A stretch of 64,000 nucleotides of DNA from Bacteroidales bacterium (GCA_020636775.1 JACJXF010000009.1:1-64000); one strand, 5' to 3'; counted from the first letter of the stretch, positions 47,197-55,585 are shown. The notes: a model not told the origin generated them from the sequence alone. Made by a program: numbers and translations.

Positions 47197-48603
47197 ATGG
47201 CTAAAAAAATCGCTTTTTTTCTTCTGCTGTCACTTCCTTTTTGCTTTCACTCAGTTATTGGTCAAAAAGAGAACCAGAAGCATTCTCAGGCTCTTTTTTG
47301 CGTGACAGCAGCTGACGGATCATCCTTACTAGAGTATCGTCCTGTCATCCTAAAATCCAAAGTAGCCAGCGAAGAAATAACCATCAACCCTGAGATCCGC
47401 TATCAGGAAATGGATGGTTTTGGATATACCCTTACCGGAGGAAGCGCTTATCATCTGCAACATATGTCGCCCGATGCCAGAAGAAAAATCCTCAATGAAC
47501 TTTTCGGGAATGGCGACGGGGAAATCGGAGTCAGTTATCTGAGATTAAGCATTGGCGCATCCGACCTTGACGAGAAAACCTGGTCGTATGATGACCTTCC
47601 CGCAGGAACTAAAGATCCTGAACTGCTGCATTTTTCAATGGCATATGATACTCTTTACCTGATTCCCACCTTAAGAGAAATTCTTGAAATTAATCCGCAT
47701 ATTAAGCTGCTTGGATCTCCCTGGTCCGCACCGAAATGGATGAAGGACAATAATGATACCCGCGGAGGAAGTTTACTGCCCGAGTATTACGATGCTTACG
47801 CCAATTACTTTTGTAAATATATAGAGGGGATGGCGGGAGAGGGAATCCGGATTAATGCAATTACACCCCAGAACGAGCCTCTTCATCCGGGTAATAATCC
47901 CAGTATGTTTATGCCTGCCGATCAGCAGGCGGAATTTATAAAATCCCATTTAGGTCCTGTATTTAAGCAAAAAGGGATTCAAACTAAAATTATTGTCTAC
48001 GATCATAATGCTGATAAACCTGATTATCCGCTATCGATATTGTCCGATCCGGCAGCTTCGAAGTACGTCGATGGCTCAGCCTTCCATCTATACGGAGGAA
48101 AGATTTCCACGCTTTCCAGTGTGCATGATTCCTTCCCCCTAAAAAACCTTTATTTTACCGAACAGTGGGTAGGAGCACCGGGAGATTTTAAAACAGACTT
48201 TCCATGGCATCTGGAAACTCTGATAATCGGGGCAAGCCGGAACTGGTGCAAAACTGTCCTCGAATGGAATTTAGCATCCGACGAAAAATGGCAACCGCAT
48301 ACCGACAGGGGAGGATGTACAAGCTGTCTGGGTGCAATTACCATTTCCGGAGATAAAATCACCAGAAACCCCGCGTATTACATTGTTGCCCAGGCCTCTG
48401 AATTTGTCCGGCCGGGTTCTGTAAGAATTGAATCAAACCTGCCAACCAATATTCCCAACGTAGCTTTTACTACTCCCGATGGTAAAACCGCAGTGATATT
48501 GATGAATAAAAATGATAAGTCTGTGAACATCAGGATTAACTGTGAGGGAAAATCCATAGTACTGCCCATGAACGCTGGGGAAACCGGAACATTATTATGG
48601 TAA
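47197..48603 (+). CDS. Glycoside hydrolase family 30 enzyme
   Basis: 468 aa. Signal peptide ~1-22 (ending SVIGQ). (beta/alpha)8 barrel plus beta domain: QEMDGFGYTLTGGSAYHL, YLRLSIGASDL, LLGSPWSAPKWMKDN, acid/base E227 in TPQNEPLHPGN, nucleophile E322 in YFTEQWVGAPG, and the C-terminal VAFTTPDGKTAVILMNKND. The GH30_1/3 group covers beta-glucosidase/glucosylceramidase and endo-beta-1,6-glucanase; which one cannot be told. Exported to the periplasm or surface, no T9SS tail. Followed after 31 bases by the PD40 gene. Confidence 0.92.
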   Translation: MAKKIAFFLLLSLPFCFHSVIGQKENQKHSQALFCVTAADGSSLLEYRPVILKSKVASEEITINPEIRYQEMDGFGYTLTGGSAYHLQHMSPDARRKILNELFGNGDGEIGVSYLRLSIGASDLDEKTWSYDDLPAGTKDPELLHFSMAYDTLYLIPTLREILEINPHIKLLGSPWSAPKWMKDNNDTRGGSLLPEYYDAYANYFCKYIEGMAGEGIRINAITPQNEPLHPGNNPSMFMPADQQAEFIKSHLGPVFKQKGIQTKIIVYDHNADKPDYPLSILSDPAASKYVDGSAFHLYGGKISTLSSVHDSFPLKNLYFTEQWVGAPGDFKTDFPWHLETLIIGASRNWCKTVLEWNLASDEKWQPHTDRGGCTSCLGAITISGDKITRNPAYYIVAQASEFVRPGSVRIESNLPTNIPNVAFTTPDGKTAVILMNKNDKSVNIRINCEGKSIVLPMNAGETGTLLW

Positions 48604-48634
48604 TGAACTTTTTAAATCCCAATTCAATTCTCAT

Positions 48635-49567
48635 ATGAAGAAGAATCACATTAAAATACTTTTTTATTTCTCATTGCTTCTATGCCTTAATATGGCGGCA
48701 CAGGATAAGAATACGGTCCGGCCTGCATTTCCTGAAATCCTTGCAGAATTCGTTTATACCAGGGATTTTACCATATCACCAGCAGAAGATGAATTCTATT
48801 TTACCATTCTCAGTCCCATGGAGGATATGTCGGTCATCGCCTGTTCCAGGAAAATAAACGGCAACTGGACCAGACCTGAGATCGCGCCCTTTTCAGGAAA
48901 TTTTCGCGATCTTGAACCTTCCTTTTCGCCCGACGGGCTGAAGCTTCTCTTTGCGTCGAACCGGCCGGTAACAGAAGGCAGTCCTGAAAAGGATTTTGAT
49001 ATATGGTATGTTGAAAGGGACAGTCCCAATGGTGACTGGTCGAAACCTAAAAACATGGGTGCAGTTGTAAATTCTGAGAATGATGAATTCTACCCCTGCC
49101 TGACATTGAATAATAACCTCTATTTTACATTAAACATATCCGGATCAGAAGGAAAAGATGATATTTTCATTTGCCCTTATAATAAAGGGTATCAGGCTCC
49201 GCAGGCACTGGGAGACTCAGTAAATTCTGAAGGCTATGAATTTAATGCATTCGTAGCACCCGATGAGTCATATCTCCTGTTTACAGCTTATAACCGGAGC
49301 GATGGTCAGGGAAGCGGAGACCTGTATATCAGCCGGAGACTGGCGGATGGTACATGGGGAAAAGCAAAAAACCTTGGATCCGGAATAAACTCAAAACAAA
49401 TGGATTATTGCCCATTCGTTGATATACACACGGGCACACTGTATTTCACAAGCAGGAGAAATAATCTCAGGCAGTCTTCCTTCAAAACGGTTGATGATGT
49501 CTTGAAGGAATTCAATTCCTATGAAAACGGAATCAGCCGGATCTATAAAACCGAACTAAACTTCTAA
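48635..49567 (+). CDS. PD40/TolB-like beta-propeller secreted protein
   Basis: 310 aa. Signal peptide ~1-22 (ending NMAAQ). WD40-like PD40 repeats: DLEPSFSPDGLKLLFASNRP, DEFYPCLTLNNNLYFTLN, EFNAFVAPDESYLLFTA, MDYCPFVDIHTGTLYFTSRR. A binding propeller with no catalytic residues visible; ligand unknown. Same strand and close to the GH30 gene, so perhaps co-expressed. Confidence 0.85.
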   Translation: MKKNHIKILFYFSLLLCLNMAAQDKNTVRPAFPEILAEFVYTRDFTISPAEDEFYFTILSPMEDMSVIACSRKINGNWTRPEIAPFSGNFRDLEPSFSPDGLKLLFASNRPVTEGSPEKDFDIWYVERDSPNGDWSKPKNMGAVVNSENDEFYPCLTLNNNLYFTLNISGSEGKDDIFICPYNKGYQAPQALGDSVNSEGYEFNAFVAPDESYLLFTAYNRSDGQGSGDLYISRRLADGTWGKAKNLGSGINSKQMDYCPFVDIHTGTLYFTSRRNNLRQSSFKTVDDVLKEFNSYENGISRIYKTELNF

Positions 49568-49721
49568 ACCGTTTTTATAATAATAAAGGCATTTATAAGT
49601 CTATAGAGATCAAGAAAATTCTATAGTAAAAATAAGCTACTCCAAATTAAATTGTTTCACCTATGTTTCACCCACAAATATAAAAAGGAGACAGACACTG
49701 GCTAACTCCTTCATCTTTAAC
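49568..49721. other. Intergenic region left of the tRNA-Val cluster
   Basis: No gene seen. It contains the short direct repeat TTTCACC (at ~49655 and ~49666) before the truncated tRNA. No integrase gene is present. Confidence 0.4.
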
Positions 49722-49784
49722 TGGGAACTGCTGGGTTCGAACCAGCGACCCTCACGCTGTAGCGTGATGCTCTGAACCAGTCCC
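49722..49784 (-). pseudogene. Truncated tRNA-Val copy with hairpin in place of the anticodon arm
   Basis: 63 nt against 75 in the intact gene at 49856-49930. The variable loop, T arm and 3' acceptor strand are identical over ~29 nt. Eleven bases (GCTTAGCTCAG) are missing from the acceptor/D arm, and the anticodon arm is replaced by TCACGCTACAGCGTGA, a perfect 6-bp hairpin still holding TAC. It cannot form a normal acceptor or D stem, so it is not expected to be charged. Confidence 0.8.
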
Positions 49785-49811
49785 AACTTAAGGAAATACT
49801 TTACAAATTAT

Positions 49812-49850
49812 GAAAAAAATAACCCCATAAAACTAATTATGAGGTTATTC
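49812..49850 (-). terminator. Terminator of the tRNA-Val transcript
   Basis: On the minus strand AATAACCTCAT...ATGGGGTTATT forms an 11-bp stem (with a G-T pair), followed by TTTTTT, 6 bases past the tRNA 3' end. Confidence 0.8.
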
Positions 49851-49855
49851 GTTTG

Positions 49856-49930
49856 TGGGAACTGCTGGGTTCGAACCAGCGACCCCCTGCTTGTAAGGCA
49901 GGTGCTCTGAACCAGCTGAGCTAAGCTCCC
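49856..49930 (-). tRNA. tRNA-Val (anticodon TAC)
   Basis: 75 nt. Acceptor GGGAGCT pairs with AGTTCCC (one G-T), discriminator A. The anticodon arm CCTGC-CTTACAA-GCAGG gives TAC; the T arm is GCTGGTTCGAACCCAGC. CCA not encoded. It is preceded on its own strand, with no other promoter, by five copies of the 86-bp unit. Confidence 0.95.
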
Positions 49931-50360
49931 AATACATTTATCAACACGTTAGAACTTAGTAGCAAGCGACCCTCACGCTTTAGCGTGATGCTCTGAACCA
50001 GCTGAGCTAAGCTCCCAATACATTTATCAACACGTTAGAACTTAGTAGCAAGCGACCCTCACGCTTTAGCGTGATGCTCTGAACCAGCTGAGCTAAGCTC
50101 CCAATACATTTATCAACACGTTAGAACTTAGTAGCAAGCGACCCTCACGCTTTAGCGTGATGCTCTGAACCAGCTGAGCTAAGCTCCCAATACATTTATC
50201 AACACGTTAGAACTTAGTAGCAAGCGACCCTCACGCTTTAGCGTGATGCTCTGAACCAGCTGAGCTAAGCTCCCAATACATTTATCAACACGTTAGAACT
50301 TAGTAGCAAGCGACCCTCACGCTTTAGCGTGATGCTCTGAACCAGCTGAGCTAAGCTCCC
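49931..50360 (-). repeat. Five exact 86-bp tandem units derived from the tRNA-Val 5' half
   Basis: The CTAAGCTCCC landmark recurs at 49921 (in the tRNA), 50007, 50093, 50179, 50265 and 50351, exactly 86 apart. On the minus strand each unit is: the first 28 nt of tRNA-Val (GGGAGCTTAGCTCAGCTGG... to GAGCA); the hairpin TCACGC-TAAA-GCGTGA replacing the anticodon arm; GGGTCGCT (variable loop and three T-stem bases); and a 34-nt AT-rich spacer that also directly precedes the intact tRNA. The T arm and 3' acceptor strand are absent, so none is a functional tRNA. Confidence 0.9.
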
Positions 50361-50370
50361 AAAGCGGCTG

Positions 50371-50401
50371 CAAATATAATTCAGATATTCATAATCACAA
50401 A
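50371..50401 (-). promoter_or_regulatory. Promoter of the tRNA-Val array (TTTG-N19-TATATTTG)
   Basis: On the minus strand TTTG (50398-50401) and TATATTTG (50371-50378) are separated by 19 bases, an exact Bacteroidetes consensus. The first array unit starts 10 bases downstream at 50360. No equally good promoter lies between the array and the tRNA. Confidence 0.75.
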
Positions 50402-50636
50402 GTAATTAATTGGATTTTTGAATTAATTTATTTTAAAGATCATTAATTCAAAGACATAACTCCATTTTCATCACTACTTTTTGTGAGGATTATGAGCCAT
50501 ATATATTAGCTTTTCTTTGAAGTTAGCTCTTCCCCAAAAAAAAAAACCTCATACCATATCGTATGAGGGTTTTATATTAAATCCTCCGAACTAAATAGAA
50601 ATATAATCCCTTGCGAAATCTGAGAAACGCCCAAGC
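50402..50636. other. Intergenic region with terminator of the small gene
   Basis: AT-rich. CCTCATAC-CATATC-GTATGAGG at 50547-50568 has an A run on the left and TTTT on the right, a bidirectional terminator shape that would end the leftward gene at 50637. Nothing else seen. Confidence 0.6.
50547..50568 (-). terminator. Hairpin terminator downstream of the 66-aa gene
   Basis: Perfect 8-bp stem with 6-base loop; on the minus strand it is followed by a T run of about eleven, 68 bases after the stop at 50637. Confidence 0.75.
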
Positions 50637-50837
50637 CTACTTCAAAACTACCCGTCCGGCCTTAATCTCATCCAGCATAATGCGGGCTCCCACTTCGTTT
50701 AGCTCCAGCTCATGTACAAGGTCAATAAATCCCAGCCATTGGTTTTCCGATATTTTATGCTTTGAAAGCAAGGCCTTGTCAATTTTATAATCCTCTGCGC
50801 TCAGTGTCTGCAAATACATTTCAATGAGTTCGTCCAT
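50637..50837 (-). CDS. Small acidic protein of unknown function
   Basis: 66 aa, predicted mostly helical (MDELIEMYLQTLSAEDYKID, GFIDLVHELELNEVGARIML). No signal peptide or metal motif. Kept as a gene because composition is protein-like, it has a clean ATG and a strong terminator after it. I do not recognise the family. Confidence 0.6.
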   Translation of the reverse strand: MDELIEMYLQTLSAEDYKIDKALLSKHKISENQWLGFIDLVHELELNEVGARIMLDEIKAGRVVLK

Positions 50838-50994
50838 ATTTATGACTATATTTTGAATTCTTTACTAAAGTTAAAAGCTTTGATTATATAAAGCAATTAA
50901 TAGACAGACAAACTTTCAACTAAAATAGTTGCGTCGGAGTCCACATATACACTTGTTCAAAGATTTTTACCAACTGACAAATCATAAATTTTCC

Positions 50995-51002
50995 TAATTT
51001 TG
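50995..51002 (+). promoter_or_regulatory. Candidate -7 promoter element (TAATTTTG)
   Basis: Exact TAnnTTTG, 17 bases before the ATG at 51020. The -33 region is weak. Confidence 0.45.
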
Positions 51003-51019
51003 CGCCATAATACTGCCGC

Positions 51020-51379
51020 ATGAATACAAGCCTTGTTATTGGGGCAAGCCCTAACCCTCTGCGTTTCTCGCATAAGATGATAGAAAGTCTTGTAAGAAAT
51101 AACCGCCATGTTATTGCCCTTGGCAAAAGAACTGGTTTAATTGAAGGAATTGAGATAATGAAAGGGGAGCCGGCATTAAAAAACATTCATACTGTCTGTT
51201 TGTATATCAATCCTGAAAACCAGGAAAAAGCATTTCCCTATATTTTATCCCTGCTGCCAAAAAGAATAATTTTTAATCCGGGGACTGAAAATACAAAATT
51301 TATGAACCTTGCCCGTGAGAAAGGCATTGAAGTAATCGCAGCCTGTTCACTTATTATGCTCAGCACAGGTAAATACTGA
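51020..51379 (+). CDS. CoA-binding domain protein (YccU-like)
   Basis: 119 aa. Rossmann-like CoA_binding_2 fold: MNTSLVIGASPNPLRFSHKM, glycine-rich start, then VCLYINPENQEKAFPYIL, KRIIFNPGTEN and EVIAACSLIMLSTGKY. It binds CoA or a nucleotide; role unknown. Four bases before the thioredoxin-like gene, so one transcript. Confidence 0.9.
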   Translation: MNTSLVIGASPNPLRFSHKMIESLVRNNRHVIALGKRTGLIEGIEIMKGEPALKNIHTVCLYINPENQEKAFPYILSLLPKRIIFNPGTENTKFMNLAREKGIEVIAACSLIMLSTGKY

Positions 51380-51383
51380 TATT

Positions 51384-51716
51384 ATGGAATTTATTGATTT
51401 GTTCAGTCTCGACGACCTTAATCACGAAATTGCGGATAAGCAGGCTGCTGCATTTTATTTCTCTGCCCCTCACTGCAACGTATGCAAAGTATTAAAGCCT
51501 AAACTCCAGGCCATGCTTGAGGAAGATTTCCCGGAGTTTAAACTTTTTTATGTGGATATTGAAAAATCGCCGGTCATAGCCGGACAGATGAGAATCTTCA
51601 GTATTCCTACTCTGCTGGTTTATTTCGGGGGAAAAGAGTTTTACCGAATCAGCCGCAATATCTCTCTGGAAGAACTCAGGAAAACAATTGAACGTCCTTA
51701 TAATATGATTTTCTGA
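51384..51716 (+). CDS. Thioredoxin-like protein
   Basis: 110 aa. Thioredoxin fold with C-N-V-C in FYFSAPHCNVCKVLKPKL (non-canonical between the cysteines, and Trp-Cys-Gly-Pro-Cys is absent) and cis-Pro strand IFSIPTLLVYFGG. No signal peptide, so cytoplasmic. Predicted redox function; client unknown. Coding ends directly against the stop of the convergent lipoprotein gene. Confidence 0.9.
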   Translation: MEFIDLFSLDDLNHEIADKQAAAFYFSAPHCNVCKVLKPKLQAMLEEDFPEFKLFYVDIEKSPVIAGQMRIFSIPTLLVYFGGKEFYRISRNISLEELRKTIERPYNMIF

Positions 51717-52139
51717 TTACTGCTTTGTGTAGGTAGCACTTACATAATCAATAAATCCATTGCGGTAATCGACTGTATAGGACCAGTCGATGGATTTGTC
51801 ATTATATGCTATAGTTCCCTGACCTGAAATCACAAAACCTCCGACAGACTGTGAAGGAATACTTATACTGCCTCCTGTAACCTTTGCATCAATGCTGGTA
51901 CCCGCTCCCATTTCGTAAAAATTACTGATGTAGACCAGTGTGGAATCGGTGGAAGATTTTTTGATATTCACATAATAGGTAACCGGATCATTGGTTTTCA
52001 GAGTGTTGACTTCATCCACCTTCCATTCACCGGTAAAGGCATCCCGCGGATCATCTGAGATCAGATCTGTCAGGTCCTCACAAGCAGACAGACTCATACT
52101 TAGCAGTAGGCTGAGAAGAAAATATTTGTTCCGTTTCAT
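51717..52139 (-). CDS. Lipoprotein of unknown function
   Basis: 140 aa. Lipoprotein signal MKRNKYFLLSLLLSMSLSAC, Cys 20. The remainder is predicted beta-rich (AFTGEWKVDEVNTLK, TYYVNIKKSS, GYT-like strands), resembling small lipocalin-like lipoproteins of Bacteroidota. No recognised motif. 25 bases after hutU on the same strand. Confidence 0.75.
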   Translation of the reverse strand: MKRNKYFLLSLLLSMSLSACEDLTDLISDDPRDAFTGEWKVDEVNTLKTNDPVTYYVNIKKSSTDSTLVYISNFYEMGAGTSIDAKVTGGSISIPSQSVGGFVISGQGTIAYNDKSIDWSYTVDYRNGFIDYVSATYTKQ

Positions 52140-52164
52140 AACTTTAGCTATTTACTTATTCTAT

Positions 52165-54174
52165 CTAAAACAAGCCGTCAATGAGTTTGTCGTCCGCTAT
52201 GGAGGGCATGGTTACCATCAATTCCGGTGTCCTTTCCATTTCTCTCTGAATGGCAAAATTGGCTGCTTCATTTCTGGCCCAGCTCCGGCGACTTATTCCG
52301 TTATTCACATCCCAGTGAAGCATCATTTTCAGTCTCCGGTCAGCCTCCTTACTTCCGTCTAAAACCATGCCAAAACCTCCGTTAATTACCTCGCCCCAGC
52401 CTACGCCTCCCCCATTATGAATAGAAACCCAGCCTGCACCCCGGAATGCATCCCCGATAACATTCTGAATGGCCATATCAGCCGTAAACCGGCTTCCGTC
52501 ATAAATATTGGAAGTCTCACGGTAAGGCGAATCCGTTCCTGAAACATCATGATGATCCCGTCCCAGCACTACGGGCGCTGAAATCCGTTTTTCTCGAATG
52601 GCTTGATTGAAAGCCCGGGCAATTTTCGTACGGCCTTCACAATCGGCATAGAGTATCCTGGCCTGCGAGCCAACTACCAGTTTGTTCTTACCTGCTTCCC
52701 TGATCCAGTGGATGTTATCCTGCATCTGCATTCGTATTTCAGCAGGTGCGGCAGAGGCTATTTCAACAAGTACCTCTGTGGCAATTTTGTCGGTCAGTTC
52801 AAGGTCAGCCGGATTGGCCGAAGTACAAACCCACCTGAAAGGACCGAAACCATAGTCGAAAAACAGAGGTCCCATGATATCCTGAACATAGGATGGATAG
52901 ATATATCCACCATTATCATTAAAAACACCGGCTCCTGCCCTCCCTGCTTCCAGCAGAAATGCATTTCCATAATCCCAGAAGTACATTCCTTTATTGACAA
53001 GTCTCTTGATAGCATCTACCTGCCGCCTGAGGGATTTATAAACATGCTCACGAAATTCTTGAGGATTTTCGGCCATCATGCGGTTCGATTCCTCAAAATT
53101 CAGACCAGCGGGATAGTATCCTCCTGCAAATGGGTTGTGCAGGCTGGTCTGGTCTGATCCAAGGTCTATTGAGCAGTTCTCTTCTGCCAGCTTCTCCCAT
53201 AAATCCACCACATTTCCCTCATAAGCAAGGGAAACAGCTTCCCGGTTCTTTTGTGCTTCTTTCATTCGGGCAATCATCCTGTCGAGGTCCTGGAATATCT
53301 CATCCACCCATCCCTGCTCATATCTGGTTTTTAAGGCAAAGGGATTCACCTCTGCAATCATGCATATCCCGCCTGCTATAACGGTAGCCTTGGGCTGTGC
53401 TCCCGACATGCCACCCAGTCCGCTGGAAACGTAAACTTTTCCGGCCAGATCATTCATCGCGGGACCCGATTTCCTTCTTCCCGCGTTCAGGACGGTTATG
53501 GCGGTGCCGTGAACAATTCCCTGCGGACCAATATACATGAAGGATCCTGCGGTCATCTGCCCGTACTGGGAAACCCCCAATGCATTGAATTTTTCATAAT
53601 CGTCGGGGCCGGAATAATTCGGAATCACCATCCCATTGGTAATCACAACACGGGGAGCATCTTTGTGCGAGGGGAACAATCCGAGGGGATGTCCGCTGTT
53701 TAAAACCAAAGTTTGCTCATCGCTCATAACAGCCAGGTACTTCATACAGAGAAGGTACTGCGCCCAGTTCTGAAAAACCGCGCCGTTTCCTCCATAGGTA
53801 ATCAGCTCATGTGGATGCTGGGCAACCGCATCGTCAAGATTGTTGCTTACCATATGCATTATTGCTCCGGCATGAACTGACTTGAAAGGGTATTCAGAGA
53901 TCGGCCTGGCATAGATCCGGTAATCGGGCTTAAAACGGTACATGTAGATGCGACCATAGGTTTTCAGCTCCTCAAGAAATTCATGAGCTAATTCCTCATG
54001 AAATGTTTCCGGAAAATAACGAAGGGCATTTTTTAAGGCAAGTTTTTTCTCATCAACTGACAATATGTCTTTTCTGCGCGGCGCATGATTGATATCGCCG
54101 GGGTATTTGTATTTAGGGGGAAGGCTGGCAGGTATTCCCTGTAGTATATGTCTTCTGAATTCAGAATTTGTCAT
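52165..54174 (-). CDS. hutU: Urocanate hydratase
   Basis: 669 aa from the ATG at 54174 (MTNSEFRRHILQGIP); a start at 54213 adds a short unsupported stretch. Urocanase blocks: LITYGGNGAVFQNWAQYLL, LNSGHPLGLFPSHKDAPRV, GSFMYIGPQGIVHGTAITVL, GLGGMSGAQPKATVIAGG (NAD-binding), GSDQTSLHNPFAGGYYPAG and VIGDAFRGAGWVSIHNGGG. It converts urocanate to imidazolone propionate with bound NAD+ in histidine breakdown. It belongs to the longer urocanase form (~670 aa against ~555 in Pseudomonas). hutH, hutI and the formimino-transferase are not in the window. Confidence 0.96.
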   Translation of the reverse strand: MTNSEFRRHILQGIPASLPPKYKYPGDINHAPRRKDILSVDEKKLALKNALRYFPETFHEELAHEFLEELKTYGRIYMYRFKPDYRIYARPISEYPFKSVHAGAIMHMVSNNLDDAVAQHPHELITYGGNGAVFQNWAQYLLCMKYLAVMSDEQTLVLNSGHPLGLFPSHKDAPRVVITNGMVIPNYSGPDDYEKFNALGVSQYGQMTAGSFMYIGPQGIVHGTAITVLNAGRRKSGPAMNDLAGKVYVSSGLGGMSGAQPKATVIAGGICMIAEVNPFALKTRYEQGWVDEIFQDLDRMIARMKEAQKNREAVSLAYEGNVVDLWEKLAEENCSIDLGSDQTSLHNPFAGGYYPAGLNFEESNRMMAENPQEFREHVYKSLRRQVDAIKRLVNKGMYFWDYGNAFLLEAGRAGAGVFNDNGGYIYPSYVQDIMGPLFFDYGFGPFRWVCTSANPADLELTDKIATEVLVEIASAAPAEIRMQMQDNIHWIREAGKNKLVVGSQARILYADCEGRTKIARAFNQAIREKRISAPVVLGRDHHDVSGTDSPYRETSNIYDGSRFTADMAIQNVIGDAFRGAGWVSIHNGGGVGWGEVINGGFGMVLDGSKEADRRLKMMLHWDVNNGISRRSWARNEAANFAIQREMERTPELMVTMPSIADDKLIDGLF

Positions 54175-54528
54175 GATTAACCGGTTTTCCTCAAAATTAA
54201 ACATTCGATTCAATATTAAACAGCTATTCCCTGAAAGATGGTTTCACATGCCGACCTCAGAACTTTTACCATAACATTTACCATATTAATAATGAATGTA
54301 TTACAAGAACTTTTGGCTAATAATGTCTTATAGCATAGCCGGATAATACATAGCTTACACCTGTCCGGGTTTGAATAAAGCCGGAGGATATTTATTTGAA
54401 TACCGGGAATATCTCAAAAAAAATCTGACATTTTTTGTATCGATTGTATGTGGAATGCTTTTTGAACCGTCATAGCTGTATTATTGAAGTTTAAATATTA
54501 ATCGACTAACTTTACAAAAAACGTGAAA
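54175..54528. other. Divergent intergenic region between hutU and lemA
   Basis: About 350 AT-rich bases. Holds the candidate lemA promoter (54484-54514); no RNA gene or long repeat seen. Confidence 0.5.
54484..54514 (+). promoter_or_regulatory. Candidate promoter of the lemA gene
   Basis: TTG at 54484 and TAACTTTA at 54507-54514 (one mismatch to TAnnTTTG), 20 bases between, 14 bases before the ATG at 54529. Confidence 0.35.
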
Positions 54529-55107
54529 ATGAAAAACATAATTAAAATTCTGGCTGTTGTAATGTTCATCCCATTTCTGCAATCATGTGGTTATAATAAA
54601 CTCGTAACTCAGGATGAAGCCATAAATCAGGCATGGGCACAGGTAGAAAATGCTTATCAGAGAAGGGCCGATCTTATCCCGAACCTTGTGGAGACTGTAA
54701 AAGGCTACGCCAATTTTGAGAAATCAACACTTACCGATGTTATTGAAGCAAGGGCAAATGCAACAAAAGTTACCGTTGATCCAGCTAATCTTTCACCTGA
54801 AGCCATTCAAAATTTTCAGGAAGCTCAGAACGGATTGTCATCCTCACTCGCACGGCTCATGGTTGTTGTGGAAAGATATCCCGACCTGAAAGCCAATCAA
54901 AACTTCCTTGAACTTCAGTCGCAGCTGGAAGGTACAGAAAACCGCATCAGCTTTGAGCGTAAGAAATTCAACGATACCGTTGGGCAATACAATGCTGCGA
55001 GACGCGTATTCCCAAGAAATATTATTGCAGGAATTTTTGGTTTTAAGGAAAGAGGCTATTTCAAAGCCGATGAGGGTTCTGAAAAAGCACCTGCAGTAAA
55101 ATTTTAA
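54529..55107 (+). CDS. LemA family lipoprotein
   Basis: 192 aa from the ATG at 54529; a GTG two codons upstream is less likely. Lipoprotein signal MKNIIKILAVVMFIPFLQSC. The LemA helical body has QDEAINQAWAQVENAYQRRA, DLIPNLVETVKGYANFE and YPDLKANQNFLELQSQLEGT. LemA is a membrane or periplasmic protein of unknown biochemical role, very often next to TPM-domain genes, as here (33 bases). Confidence 0.93.
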   Translation: MKNIIKILAVVMFIPFLQSCGYNKLVTQDEAINQAWAQVENAYQRRADLIPNLVETVKGYANFEKSTLTDVIEARANATKVTVDPANLSPEAIQNFQEAQNGLSSSLARLMVVVERYPDLKANQNFLELQSQLEGTENRISFERKKFNDTVGQYNAARRVFPRNIIAGIFGFKERGYFKADEGSEKAPAVKF

Positions 55108-55140
55108 AAAGGATCTGCACATAAACCTAAAATCATTGGA

Positions 55141-55581
55141 ATGAAAGCGTCTGAGTTTTTTACCAGGGAGCAGAAATCCCTTATTGAGAATGCTATTCGA
55201 AAAGCTGAATTATATACTTCAGGGGAGATCAGGGTACATATTGAATCGGAAATCAAGGGCGATGTTCTGGATAGGGCCGCCTACCTGTTTGAGTACCTGA
55301 AAATGCACAAAACAGCCGAGAGAAACGGGGTATTGTTTTACCTGGCAGTAAAAAGCAGAAAGTTTGCTATTCTGGGAGATGCAGGTATTAATGCAAAAGT
55401 ACCTTCAAACTTCTGGGACCAGATTAAAGAGTCGATGGCTGCAGCATTTGCTGAAGGTAAGTTTAGCGAGGGATTATCAGAGGGGATACTTTCTGCAGGC
55501 GAGCAGCTTGCCAGGCACTTTCCTCATCAGAAGAACGATGTTAACGAACTATCCGATGATATCTCATTCGGTAAAAAATAA
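55141..55581 (+). CDS. TPM-domain protein (first copy, soluble)
   Basis: 146 aa. TPM fold (TLP18.3/Psb32/MOLO): FTREQKSLIENAIRKAE, TSGEIRVHIESEI, RNGVLFYLAVKSRKFAILGD, GINAKVPSNFWDQIKESM. No signal peptide or membrane helix, in contrast to the next gene. The TPM domain is linked to phosphatase or repair roles in photosynthetic organisms; the bacterial role is unknown. Four bases before the second TPM gene. Confidence 0.88.
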   Translation: MKASEFFTREQKSLIENAIRKAELYTSGEIRVHIESEIKGDVLDRAAYLFEYLKMHKTAERNGVLFYLAVKSRKFAILGDAGINAKVPSNFWDQIKESMAAAFAEGKFSEGLSEGILSAGEQLARHFPHQKNDVNELSDDISFGKK

Positions 55582-55585
55582 AGTC

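Noticed and set aside
49675..49682. Minus-strand TATATTTG in the intergenic region
   Set aside because: Exact -7 match but no minus-strand gene lies downstream of it; no -33 partner.
49931..50360. CRISPR array reading of the 86-bp repeats
   Set aside because: Repeat and spacer are both identical in every unit, the period is too long and no cas gene is present.
55364..55585. Longer start of the second TPM gene
   Set aside because: It overlaps the first TPM gene in another frame; ATG at 55586 gives a clean signal peptide.
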